From Actinokineospora enzanensis DSM 44649 (GTDB taxonomy: Bacteria > Actinomycetota > Actinomycetes > Mycobacteriales > Pseudonocardiaceae): a DNA stretch of 63,066 nt. The notes beneath the pieces were generated by a model. It searched no databases, was not told the DNA's origin, and was given only the letters and a program-made list of their open reading frames with translations. Position numbers and translations under genes: made by a program. Location: NCBI RefSeq assembly GCF_000374445.1, contig NZ_KB894442.1, positions 1-63,066 of the forward strand. Direction: 5' to 3'. This document shows, piece after piece, positions 6,921 through 16,030 of this stretch (the first letter of the stretch is position 1; every line of letters starts with the position of its first letter).

Positions 6921-7000
6921 GTTGCGTTCGAACGAATCCTACGCAAGGGCTTGACAGGTGTCGACGCCAAGCCCTAGCGTCCATATCGTTCGAACGCAAC
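6921..7000. promoter_or_regulatory. GntR operator pair and rightward promoter
   Basis: GTTGCGTTCGAACGA (6921-6935) is the exact reverse complement of TCGTTCGAACGCAAC (6986-7000); each contains the palindromic core CGTTCGAACG. Between them lie TTGACA (6951-6956) and TAGCGT (6975-6980) with an 18-base spacer, a good sigma-70-type promoter reading right. A further partial copy (GAACGAAT) is at 7010-7017. This is the expected arrangement for repression of the divergent operon by the GntR protein. Confidence 0.75.
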
Positions 7001-7015
7001 GGACGGTATGAACGA

Positions 7016-7252
7016 ATGGAGACGCGGGTGTACCCCAGTCATTACCCCGATGGCTTCACGGAGGCTGTCGTGGATGCGTTGTTGGCGGAGGTGGATGCGA
7101 CGGTGCGGCCGGTGTACCGGTCGACGTCGCCGGTTGCGATGCGGGATGTGGATGTGCGGCGGGAGCGTCGTGCGATGCGCCGGGCGATCGGTGCGCAGGT
7201 GCGTGTGTTGCCGGTGGCCGGCCCTGTGGTTGTGCGGGGTGAGGCTGCGTGA
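7016..7252 (+). CDS. Small AICE protein, first gene of the rightward operon
   Basis: The 78-aa product (METRVYPSHYPDGFTEAVVD...) begins at ATG 7016, about 35 bases after the promoter -10 element; GTG 7028 is an alternative start. It is rich in Arg and Val with no recognisable catalytic motif (VDALLAEVDATVRPVYRSTS, RRERRAMRRAIGAQVRVLP). It occupies the place of the pSAM2 activator gene pra next to korSA, but I see no sequence reason to call it Pra. The NUDIX gene overlaps its stop (GTGA), indicating coupling. Confidence 0.6.
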   Translation: METRVYPSHYPDGFTEAVVDALLAEVDATVRPVYRSTSPVAMRDVDVRRERRAMRRAIGAQVRVLPVAGPVVVRGEAA

Positions 7253-7773
7253 GCGCGATGGGGTCGACCAGTCTGGAGCGGGCGACGTTCCGGTTGCCGG
7301 ATGGTCGGCTGAAGGACACGGCGGTGGTTCGTCGACCGGACGCGGTGGGTGTGCTGCCGGTGCGGCGGGGTGTGCGCGGCGGGGTCGAGGTGTTCCTGGT
7401 GTCCCAGCCGCGTCCGGTGGTGGGTGTGCCGATGTTGGTCGAGGTCGTCGCGGGGAAGCTCGATCCGGGCGAGACCCCGGAGGCCGCCGCCGCGCGGGAG
7501 TTGCAGGAGGAAGCCGGGCTGTTCGCCGGTGAGCTGGTGGCGTTGGCGTCGGGGATGCCGGTGTCGCCGGGCTACACCACCGAGCGGATGTCGCTGTTCC
7601 TGGCGCGGGGGCTGGTCGAGGTGCCCGCGCGTGCGGAGGACTCCCACATCCACGGCGAGTGGTGGGAGCTGACCGGCGCGGTGGCGCTGGCGGCCAAGGG
7701 CTGGATCACCGACATGAAGACCGTGGCCGCGTTGCTGCTGGCCGTCCAGAAGGGGGTGTCGGCATGGGCGTGA
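7249..7773 (+). CDS. NUDIX-domain protein, candidate Pif-type transfer immunity factor
   Basis: The 174-aa protein has a full NUDIX box in 'AGKLDPGETPEAAAARELQEEAGL' spread over about residues 66-89, with RELQEEAG intact. In pSAM2 the NUDIX protein Pif prevents redundant transfer between cells already carrying the element (established knowledge). Its position near the GntR regulator at the head of the transfer operon supports the same role here, although the enzymatic substrate is unknown. Start GTG 7249 overlaps the preceding stop, and its end overlaps the next gene's start at 7764. Confidence 0.8.
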   Translation: MSAMGSTSLERATFRLPDGRLKDTAVVRRPDAVGVLPVRRGVRGGVEVFLVSQPRPVVGVPMLVEVVAGKLDPGETPEAAAARELQEEAGLFAGELVALASGMPVSPGYTTERMSLFLARGLVEVPARAEDSHIHGEWWELTGAVALAAKGWITDMKTVAALLLAVQKGVSAWA

Positions 7774-8180
7774 CGCGCTCGTTCGACCTGTACGCGGTGT
7801 TGTCGGTGACGCACCGGTTGCCGTCGAAGTGGTCGATGCATCAGGCAATCCTGGAGTTCATCACCGGAACGCAGATTGAGAGCCCGGTGGGGGTCCTGCC
7901 CGCTCGTCCGGCCTGCCGTGAGTGGATTCTCGGGCAGCACCCGCAGTTGCGCGGCATTCCCCGGCGCCCGGACTTCGCCGACGACGACTACGCGGGGATG
8001 GACGCGTGGGCGGACGCGCTGAAGCGGCAGTACGGGGCTGAGCTGGAGATCGCCGCGATGCCGGTGGGGCACTGGCAGCAGCCGTCCCTGATGGAGATCG
8101 TCCTGCTGTACAAGGACCCGAACCGGGTGCACGTCGTCGACCCCGACCGGCCCGGCTTCGGCGGGCAGGGCCCGTGGTGA
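7764..8180 (+). CDS. Conserved-type AICE protein of unknown function
   Basis: The 138-aa protein (MGVTRSFDLYAVLSVTHRLP...) starts at ATG 7764, overlapping the NUDIX gene end by 10 bp. It is a soluble mixed alpha/beta sequence with acidic DFADDDYAGMDAWADALK in the middle and a Gly/Pro-rich tail (DPDRPGFGGQGPW). No domain is recognised. Tight overlap on both sides shows it belongs to the transfer/replication transcript. Confidence 0.65.
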   Translation: MGVTRSFDLYAVLSVTHRLPSKWSMHQAILEFITGTQIESPVGVLPARPACREWILGQHPQLRGIPRRPDFADDDYAGMDAWADALKRQYGAELEIAAMPVGHWQQPSLMEIVLLYKDPNRVHVVDPDRPGFGGQGPW

Positions 8181-8572
8181 CCGCGCGGATGGTGCGGTTG
8201 CCGTGGAACGGGCAGCACTGGCCGGGCCGGTGGGCCGATGGCGTGCCGACCTTCCGTTTCCGGGACGCGCCCCCGGGGCTGGTCACCCGCCGCCAGTTGC
8301 GTGCCCGCGACATGTGCCCGGGTGGCGTGGACTGGGTGGCCCAGATCCGCTGGTCCCGGGGCCGACGCTGGGCCGCGCTCTACCGGCTCGACACCGCCAA
8401 ACAGTCCCCGGGCGCGACCACCGCCCAGCTCCAGGCGCTGTGGAAGGCCAACAGGGCGTTGCGCACCTGCGCCGCCTGCGGACAGTTCACCGACTACCGG
8501 CTGCCCGCCTCCAACGGCCGCCGCTGCTGGCCCTGCGACCAGACCACCACACCCACCGATCCCACCACCTGA
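8177..8572 (+). CDS. RRQ-motif zinc-binding-type AICE protein
   Basis: The 131-aa protein has a TRRQLRARDMCPGG motif near residue 36-49 and a C-terminal CAACGQ ... RRCWPCDQ pair of C-x2-C knuckles (about residues 96-119), predicting a structural zinc site. Proteins with an RRQ(R)L motif and a zinc knuckle recur on actinobacterial conjugative elements (from memory), with no known function. GTG 8177 overlaps the previous stop (GTGA); GTG 8174 is also possible. Confidence 0.7.
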   Translation: MTARMVRLPWNGQHWPGRWADGVPTFRFRDAPPGLVTRRQLRARDMCPGGVDWVAQIRWSRGRRWAALYRLDTAKQSPGATTAQLQALWKANRALRTCAACGQFTDYRLPASNGRRCWPCDQTTTPTDPTT

Positions 8573-8594
8573 TCACCAGGAAAGGGCACCAGAG

Positions 8595-8768
8595 ATGGCC
8601 GAGAACACCTCCGACCACGAGTACGACCCGGAGTACGACCCGATGTTCGCCAAGATCATCCGGGGCGCCCAAGCCTTCCACCAGCGCGAAATGGCCGCGT
8701 TGCACGAGCGCATGGGCCTGCCCACCGACAAGTCCGCGAACGGCAAGCCCTCCAAGAAGGGCAAGTGA
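8595..8768 (+). CDS. Small acidic/basic protein, 57 aa
   Basis: ATG 8595 follows AGGAAAGGG about 8 bases upstream. The product (MAENTSDHEYDPEYDPMFAK...) has an acidic N-terminus, a short central helix (HQREMAALHERMGLP) and a lysine-rich tail ending KPSKKGK. It is co-directional with the operon and 22 bp after the previous gene. There is no family assignment. It could be a DNA- or protein-binding adaptor, but nothing in the sequence proves this. Confidence 0.55.
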   Translation: MAENTSDHEYDPEYDPMFAKIIRGAQAFHQREMAALHERMGLPTDKSANGKPSKKGK

Positions 8769-8806
8769 CCCCGCCACCGGCCGGCAAGGCCGTGCCCGGG
8801 AACAAC

Positions 8807-8852
8807 CCCCGATCCGGCGCTCGAACCGCCAAGAACGCTCGCCGGATCGGGG
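8807..8852. terminator. Strong inverted repeat inside the AICE operon
   Basis: CCCCGATCCGGCG (8807-8819) is exactly complementary to CGCCGGATCGGGG (8840-8852), a 13-bp stem with a 20-base loop. It lies in the 125-bp gap between the genes at 8595 and 8894 and has no long T-tract, so it may act as a partial terminator, attenuator or mRNA-stability element. Confidence 0.55.
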
Positions 8853-8893
8853 TCTCCAGCCACCACCAGGCAACCAGTAGTGGAGAGGGATCG

Positions 8894-9271
8894 ATGCTAG
8901 CCACCCATGACAGCACCGTGGAACTGCTGTCCGACGCTGTCACCGTTCTGGACACGGTCGTGCGTCTGGTCTCCGCGCACCAGTTGGTCGCCGACCGGGT
9001 CTCGGTCGACGACCACGCCCTGATCTCGATTGACCACCCCGTCGAGTTCGGCCGCTGGGCCACGGCTCTGGGGGTCGAGGAGTTCACCGCGTGGCGCAAG
9101 GACGAGGACACCGTGGTGCTCCACGTCAGGAGCCGTGTCGAGTACATCGAGGTCACCGTCCTGGGCGAGGTCGCCGACCTGCCCGGGGTGAGCACCCGCC
9201 ACCAGCGCTTCCTCGTGGCTGTGCTCACCACCACGACCACGCTGGCCGAGGCGCTGGGGGGTGCGGCGTGA
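8894..9271 (+). CDS. AICE protein of unknown function
   Basis: The 125-aa product (MLATHDSTVELLSDAVTVLD...) starts at ATG 8894 with GGAGAGGG 5-10 bases upstream. It is an acidic, valine-rich alpha/beta protein (WRKDEDTVVLHVRSRVEYIE) with a threonine run near its end (LTTTTTLAEALGG). It is the first gene after the internal hairpin, so it may head a sub-transcript. No homology is recognised. The next gene overlaps its stop by GTGA. Confidence 0.65.
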   Translation: MLATHDSTVELLSDAVTVLDTVVRLVSAHQLVADRVSVDDHALISIDHPVEFGRWATALGVEEFTAWRKDEDTVVLHVRSRVEYIEVTVLGEVADLPGVSTRHQRFLVAVLTTTTTLAEALGGAA

Positions 9272-9663
9272 GCGACGTGGTGATGGGGTCCTGCCTGACC
9301 TGGTCCGGCGGGTCCACCTACGGCATCCGGGTGCAGGTCCCGGTCGGTGAGGTCATCTATGCCCTGGACCGGCCGTTGATCCTGGTCACCCCGGTCGCGG
9401 CGGTGACCCCGGACCTGACCGTGAACGGTCCGGCGATCGAGATCCGCACCGACCGGTGGACGGTCGTGGAGGTGCGCTCTCCCTACGTCGGCGGGGCGGC
9501 GCGGGCGTTGCCGGTGGTCTGCGCCGACCGCGCGGTGGCCGAGCGCATCGCCGTCGCCTACACCGACGACCCGTCGGTGGACTGGGACACCGACCCCGCC
9601 GACCAGGAGGCGTGGTGCCTGTGCTGGACCGCCGCCCACGACCAGGACGGAGACACGGCATGA
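9268..9663 (+). CDS. AICE protein of unknown function
   Basis: This 131-aa protein starts at GTG 9268, overlapping the previous stop. It is predicted to be a soluble beta-rich protein (VQVPVGEVIYALDRPLILVT, EIRTDRWTVVEVRSPYVGG) with an acidic C-terminal tail containing a CLCW pair. It overlaps the following gene at ATGA. No family is recognised; its role is inferred only from its place between the regulatory genes and the spread/transfer genes. Confidence 0.6.
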   Translation: MSDVVMGSCLTWSGGSTYGIRVQVPVGEVIYALDRPLILVTPVAAVTPDLTVNGPAIEIRTDRWTVVEVRSPYVGGAARALPVVCADRAVAERIAVAYTDDPSVDWDTDPADQEAWCLCWTAAHDQDGDTA

Positions 9664-9824
9664 GCGCCTACATCGTCCACACAGGACGCCGCAAGTGGTG
9701 GGACGGGCGGGTGATCACCTTGTGCGGCCTGGTCATCCCGAAGATGGAAGCCGAACGCTGCTGGTTTTCGGCGCCGACCTGCCCGACCTGCAAGGAACTC
9801 AAGAAGCGGGGGGTGCGCCCGTGA
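9660..9824 (+). CDS. 54-aa zinc-knuckle-like AICE protein
   Basis: ATG 9660 overlaps the previous stop. The peptide (MSAYIVHTGRRKWWDGRVIT...) contains LCGLVIPK and, after 18 residues, CPTCKELKK, matching the CGL ... C-x2-C pattern of the protein at 5340. A single zinc ion could be bound. The sequence ends in a basic KKRGVRP tail, compatible with nucleic-acid binding. The next gene starts inside its stop (GTGA). Confidence 0.6.
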   Translation: MSAYIVHTGRRKWWDGRVITLCGLVIPKMEAERCWFSAPTCPTCKELKKRGVRP

Positions 9825-10711
9825 CCAGCGCCTACCCCGTCGCCCTGGACACGCTCGTGGAGCGGGTCAAGTCCCGCGCGGTCGAGCTGGGCGAGGTCCC
9901 GTCCCGCAACCGCATCAAGACCGAGTTCAAGGTGGGCGCGCCCAAGGCGTCCGCCGTGCTGGCCGAGTTGGAGGCCACCGGGTTCGACCCCACCCGCCCC
10001 GACACACCGACCCAGCCCCTGCACGTGGTCCGGGCCGGTGAACTCGCCGACCCCGACCCGGCGGGCGGGCCCGCCGCCGACGTGGTGACGCAAGCGACCG
10101 GGACGGTTGCGTCACCGGCCGACCAGGTCGGGCCCGTTCCCGTCCTGGTGGACCTGCCTGCTTCCGACGTGGCGGGGGTGTCCTTGGCGGCGCCTGAGGT
10201 CACCACCGTCACGGACCCGGGTCCCGTCCCGGTCGCGGTGCCTGCCCGGGCCGGGGTGCGGGGTGGGGGGGAGTGGTCGCGGACGTTGCCGCTGTTGGTG
10301 ATCGCGGCGGGCGCGTTCGTCTCGATCTGGTCCGGCTGGGTGGGGCTGGGAGAGAAGTCCGGGTTCGGGTTGGTCCGGCTGCTGCCGGGGATCGCGGACG
10401 AGTTCGTCATCAACTCCGCGATCACCCTGCCGTTGGGCATGGAGGCCTACGCCGCGTTCGCCCTGCGGGTCTGGCTGACCGGCGGGTCGGCCGCGAAGGG
10501 ACGCGGGTTCGCCAAGTGGTCGGCCATCGGCGCGCTGGTCCTCGGAGGACTCGGGCAGATCGCCTACCACTTGATGACCGCCGCCGGGATCACCGTCGCC
10601 CCGTGGTGGATCACCACGTTCGTCTCGTGCCTGCCGGTGGCGGTGCTGGGCTGCGCGGCGGCTCTGCTGCACCTGCGACGTGAGAGCACGGCAGAGGAGG
10701 CCGGGCGATGA
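9821..10711 (+). CDS. Integral membrane spread-type (Spd-like) plasmid protein
   Basis: The 296-aa protein has an N-terminal helical, possibly DNA-binding region (LDTLVERVKSRAVELGEVPSR; about 5-50), a long Pro/Val-rich linker (60-145), then four hydrophobic segments at about 155-175, 195-215, 230-255 and 260-285 (for example LLVIAAGAFVSIWSGWVGLG). Membrane proteins of this layout lie upstream of traB on actinomycete conjugative elements, where spd genes promote intramycelial spread (established knowledge for the class). GTG 9821 overlaps the preceding stop. The Spd name is inferred from topology and context. Confidence 0.65.
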   Translation: MTSAYPVALDTLVERVKSRAVELGEVPSRNRIKTEFKVGAPKASAVLAELEATGFDPTRPDTPTQPLHVVRAGELADPDPAGGPAADVVTQATGTVASPADQVGPVPVLVDLPASDVAGVSLAAPEVTTVTDPGPVPVAVPARAGVRGGGEWSRTLPLLVIAAGAFVSIWSGWVGLGEKSGFGLVRLLPGIADEFVINSAITLPLGMEAYAAFALRVWLTGGSAAKGRGFAKWSAIGALVLGGLGQIAYHLMTAAGITVAPWWITTFVSCLPVAVLGCAAALLHLRRESTAEEAGR

Positions 10712-10980
10712 GCGCGCGGGTCACCGGCCCCGTGGACCCGGGTCCGGGGCGTCGATCCGGGTGGCGGTCGGGGCTGCGCGCGCGCTGGCGTCGGGTGGTG
10801 TCGGCGGTGGGGTTCGTCGCGGTGCCGCTGGACGAGTTGGTGACGGCGTGGCTGGGTGTGCCGCCGGTGTTACCGCGGCTTCGGTGGTGGTGGCAGCAGG
10901 TGGCCGCCGAGTGGCGCGTGTGGCGGTGCGGCGTGGTCGAGGCCGAGGTAGTCGACGTGGAGAACGGGGTGTGGCGATGA
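10708..10980 (+). CDS. Small amphipathic/membrane-associated AICE protein
   Basis: The 90-aa protein begins with an Arg/Gly/Pro-rich segment (PGPGRRSGWRSGLRARWRR) followed by a moderately hydrophobic stretch (VVSAVGFVAVPLDELVTAWLG) and tryptophan-rich RWWWQQVAAEWRVW. ATG 10708 overlaps the previous stop. A peripheral or single-pass membrane protein is plausible and would fit the spread module, but no family is recognised. Confidence 0.55.
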   Translation: MSARVTGPVDPGPGRRSGWRSGLRARWRRVVSAVGFVAVPLDELVTAWLGVPPVLPRLRWWWQQVAAEWRVWRCGVVEAEVVDVENGVWR

Positions 10981-11351
10981 GCAGGGACCGCAGGATCGAT
11001 GAGTTGGCCCGGGTGGAGTTCACCGGGTCCATGGGCGAGGCGATCGGGCACTACTCGGCGGCGTTGCGGAACATCTCGCGTCGCTGGGACACCGAGCTGG
11101 GGTTGGCGTCGGCGGACGTGCGGGCGGCGCTGGTGGCGACACGCGGGTCCTGGCTGGGGCTGGACAAGGCGGCCCGGCGAGTGCGGGCGCGGCGGGTCGC
11201 GCGGCGTCTGCGGCGGGCCCAGTCGCTGGCGGCGGCCCTGGCCTCCAGGGCCGACCGGTTCCGGACCCAGTACGCCAAGCAGTTCCTGGTGACCGGCGTC
11301 GAGGCAGCCAAGGACTACACCCGCAAGCTGGAGGAAAGGGGCGGCGAATGA
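10977..11351 (+). CDS. Helical basic protein, paralogue A upstream of traB
   Basis: The 124-aa protein starts at ATG 10977 (ATGA overlap). It is all-helical and arginine-rich. Its N-terminal RIDELARVEFTGSMGEAIGHY aligns with RIEEIAECEFTGKRVAERIAQY of the next gene, and the RVRARRVARRLRRAQ and FRTQYAKQF segments also correspond, so the two are tandem paralogues. A helical DNA- or TraB-interacting role is possible but not shown. Confidence 0.65.
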   Translation: MSRDRRIDELARVEFTGSMGEAIGHYSAALRNISRRWDTELGLASADVRAALVATRGSWLGLDKAARRVRARRVARRLRRAQSLAAALASRADRFRTQYAKQFLVTGVEAAKDYTRKLEERGGE

Positions 11352-11724
11352 GGAGCGCGGCGGAGCGGATCGAGGAGATCGCCGAGTGCGAGTTCACCGG
11401 CAAACGCGTGGCCGAGCGCATCGCCCAGTACGCCCAGCTCACCCAGCGTCTCGCCCATGACCTGGCCCGGGAGCTGGACACGGCCGAGGAAGCCGCGGAG
11501 ACCGCGTTGCGTCGGCTCAAGGGCCACCCGCTGCTGGTGGGCATCGATGTGCGCCTGCGGGCCCGGAAGGTGACCCGGGAACTGCGCGAGGCGCGGGAGC
11601 TGTGCAAGGGCATCTCGGCGGAGGCAGTCGCGTTCAACCTCCAGTTCCGCCGCGAGTTCGCCGACGCCCTGGACCCGAAACGGGCCGAGAAGACCAGGCA
11701 CCATCGCGGAGAGGTCGACCTGTG

Positions 11725-11725
<1 letters not shown>
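11348..11725 (+). CDS. Helical basic protein, paralogue B upstream of traB
   Basis: This 125-aa protein is the second member of the tandem pair. It shares the ExRIxEIAxxEFTG start, a central basic helix (DVRLRARKVTRELREARELC) and a C-terminal FNLQFRREFADAL resembling the partner's FRTQYAKQF. ATG 11348 overlaps the previous stop, and its TGA overlaps the traB ATG by one base (TGATG). Gene order suggests an accessory role in conjugation. Confidence 0.65.
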
Positions 11726-13800
<2,075 letters not shown>

Positions 13801-13850
13801 CCCCCGCGCGCGGCTGCGCGTAAGACGCCCGACCACCCTCAAGATGATCT

Positions 13851-13997
13851 TGTCACGCGGGTGTCACACCCACCCGCGACCACCTGTCACGACACCTGTC
13901 ACAGGCGGTGTCACGGCACCTGTCACGACCCGTGACACCGCCCCTGACCTCACACTCTCCACCCCAGCCCCGCCCCGCACCCCACCACAGGTGTCAC
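13851..13997. repeat. TGTCAC iteron array, candidate replication origin
   Basis: Direct TGTCAC units begin at 13851, 13862, 13885, 13897, 13909, 13921 and 13992, and an inverted GTGACA lies at 13932. Four consecutive units have exact 12-bp spacing, with consensus CACCTGTCACGA. The array fills the 330-bp non-coding gap between traB and the DnaB-N-like gene at 14134. Iterons directly before replication genes usually mark an origin or an autoregulatory operator. Confidence 0.75.
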
Positions 13998-14133
13998 GCG
14001 GGCCGCTCACCCTCCACAACCACACCCCCAGGGACACGCCACCAGGCCACTCCCCCTGGCCCCGCACGCCCTTGAGCCGGACTTGCCACCTCGGTCAGCC
14101 ACCCCCAGTTTCTGTCAGCAAAGGACACTCGCC

Positions 14134-14646
14134 ATGTCTGCCGCGCACAGCCCCACGCTCGACCCGGAGCGGATCGTTCTCGGCACGCTCATGTGGGCCA
14201 CCCCCGACCAGGCCCGACCGCACCTGTCCCGTCTCGACCCGGGCGACTTCACCGACCCGAGGGGGCGGGAAGCGCTGGCCGTCATGTCCGACCTGATCGA
14301 CACGCGGGTGCCCAGCCTCGACCCCGCCACCCTGCTCACCCACGCTCAACGCGGCGGCATGTTCCGTGACACCAACACCGCCCACCTGCTCACCGGCTGG
14401 GTGTTCGACGCCCACGCCACCGCCGTCCCCCTCGTGGTGGTCGAGTTCCACATCGCCGCGTTGATCGAGACCGCCTACCGCCGCGCCCTGACCGCCCACG
14501 CCACCCGACTCCGGCAGATCGCCGACATGCCCAGCCTCGCCGAGATGGACCACCACCTGGCCGCCGCCAACGCCACCCTCGCCCGACACCGCGCCCGCAT
14601 CGACACCCCCGCGCTGCGCGCCTTCGACGAAAGGAGCGCAGCATGA
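14134..14646 (+). CDS. Stand-alone DnaB-N-like helical protein (replication module)
   Basis: The 170-aa protein (MSAAHSPTLDPERIVLGTLM...) resembles the N-terminal helical domain of DnaB helicase: 'ERIVLGTLM..P' start, 'LDPGDFTDPRGREALAVM' and a closing 'YRRALTAHATRL' helix. It lacks the RecA-like helicase domain entirely. Start ATG 14134 is preceded by AAAGGA. It is translationally coupled (ATGA) to the DUF3631 ATPase. The likely role is docking with primase or the host helicase during element replication; this is inference from the domain and the iteron array directly upstream. Confidence 0.65.
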   Translation: MSAAHSPTLDPERIVLGTLMWATPDQARPHLSRLDPGDFTDPRGREALAVMSDLIDTRVPSLDPATLLTHAQRGGMFRDTNTAHLLTGWVFDAHATAVPLVVVEFHIAALIETAYRRALTAHATRLRQIADMPSLAEMDHHLAAANATLARHRARIDTPALRAFDERSAA

Positions 14647-15806
14647 CCGCCGCGCTGCACGTTGTCCCGGCGCCACCACCGGTACCGGGACACCTGATCC
14701 TCGACCAGGTGCACGACTTCGTGACGCGGTTCTCCGTGTTCCCGCACGAGCACTGCGCGCCCATGCTCGCGCTCTGGTACGCCCACACCTGGGCGGCCGA
14801 CGCCTTCTACATCACCCCCCGCCTGATCCTCTCGTCCCCCGAACCGGGCTCAGGCAAGACGCGGGTGCTGGAGATCGCGCAGCACCTCACCAGGCAACCG
14901 GAGATGACCGCCGGCGGGTCGGCCGCCGCGCTCGTGCGGATGGTCGCTGCCGGGCCGATCACCGTGCTCATGGACGAGGTCGACACCGTGTTCGGTTCCG
15001 GCGGTGCGGGCAACGAGGAAGTCCGCGGCATGCTGAATCTCGGCTACAAGCGCACCGCGACCATCCCCAAGACCAAGGGGGACCCTGCCAGCGGATTCAC
15101 CGTCGAGCGCCTGCCGATCTTCGCCCCGACCGCGTTGGCCGGTCTCGCCGGGCGCATGCCCGACACCATCACCACCCGTGCCATCACCATCCACCTGCGC
15201 CGCCGACGCCACGACGAAACCGTGGAGCCTTACCGCGAGGCCAAGGTCATCCGCCAGGCCCTTCCGATCCGTGAGGCATTGAGCGCCTGGATGACCGAAA
15301 TCGGCGAACGGCTGGTGGAGGCCGAACCGCACATGCCCGCCGGGGTGGATGACCGGCCCGCCGAAATCTGGGAGCCACTGCTGGCGATCGCCGACGAAGC
15401 GGGCGGACACTGGCCCGATACCGCGCGTGCCGCGTGCACCCACTTCGTGTTCAACCAGAAGAACACCCCTTCCCTCGGTGTCCGGCTCCTCGCGGATCTT
15501 CGCGCCCTGTTCACCGAGACCCGCACCGACCGCATGCACAGTGCCGAGATCATCACCCGACTCCGCGCACTCGATGACGCGCCCTGGTCCGATCTCGGCG
15601 GCAAACCACTCGACGCGCAACGCCTCGCCCGGGAACTCAGCTCTTACCAGGTCGCACCTTTGACGTTCCAGCATGAGGGCAGAAACGGAAAGGGCTACGT
15701 CACTTATCCCACCACCACCCAGGTCGAACAGGTGGGACTCGCCGACGCCTGGGCTCGCTATCTGACCGCGACGGACAACCAATTCGGCGACAAGGGGGAG
15801 CTATGA
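14643..15806 (+). CDS. DUF3631-type P-loop ATPase (putative replicative helicase/initiator)
   Basis: The 387-aa protein has Walker A 'SSPEPGSGKTR' (about 62-72), Walker B 'ITVLMDEVDTVF' (about 103-114) and a C-terminal DUF3631 region (about 185-370; ALPIREALSAWM, GVRLLADLRALF, LARELSSYQV). DUF3631 proteins occur in phages and plasmids and are thought to act as helicase-like ATPases in replication. With the DnaB-N-like partner before it and xis-int after it, it occupies the place of repSA in pSAM2. ATGA overlaps occur at both ends. Confidence 0.8.
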   Translation: MTAALHVVPAPPPVPGHLILDQVHDFVTRFSVFPHEHCAPMLALWYAHTWAADAFYITPRLILSSPEPGSGKTRVLEIAQHLTRQPEMTAGGSAAALVRMVAAGPITVLMDEVDTVFGSGGAGNEEVRGMLNLGYKRTATIPKTKGDPASGFTVERLPIFAPTALAGLAGRMPDTITTRAITIHLRRRRHDETVEPYREAKVIRQALPIREALSAWMTEIGERLVEAEPHMPAGVDDRPAEIWEPLLAIADEAGGHWPDTARAACTHFVFNQKNTPSLGVRLLADLRALFTETRTDRMHSAEIITRLRALDDAPWSDLGGKPLDAQRLARELSSYQVAPLTFQHEGRNGKGYVTYPTTTQVEQVGLADAWARYLTATDNQFGDKGEL

Positions 15807-16030
15807 CCACCAACCGGGCCCGTGGCACAGCACCGGGTGCCCGCCGCGTTTCTCGCGACTTGCTGACCGTCGCCGAGTTCTGCTCCGAGTTCAAGATCTC
15901 CCGGTCGACGCTCTACGAATGGCTTCCCAAGGGGCTTGCCCCGAAATGCACCAAACTGCCCAACGGTCAGCTCCGGTTCGACCGGGCCGACGTCGACCAG
16001 TGGTGGCAGAGCCTCCGGGCGGCAGCATGA
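15803..16030 (+). CDS. xis: Excisionase (HTH_17-type DNA-binding protein)
   Basis: The 75-aa protein carries a MerR-like helix-turn-helix (LLTVAEFCSEFKISRSTLYE) and a wing (LPNGQLRFDRADVDQWWQS), typical of AICE Xis proteins. It directs Int toward excision. It overlaps the ATPase gene (ATGA) and the int gene (ATGA), the standard xis-int arrangement. Confidence 0.88.
   Translation: MTTNRARGTAPGARRVSRDLLTVAEFCSEFKISRSTLYEWLPKGLAPKCTKLPNGQLRFDRADVDQWWQSLRAAA

Noticed and set aside
7016..7252. Pra-type activator assignment
   Set aside because: Only position supports it; no recognisable sequence similarity could be claimed.
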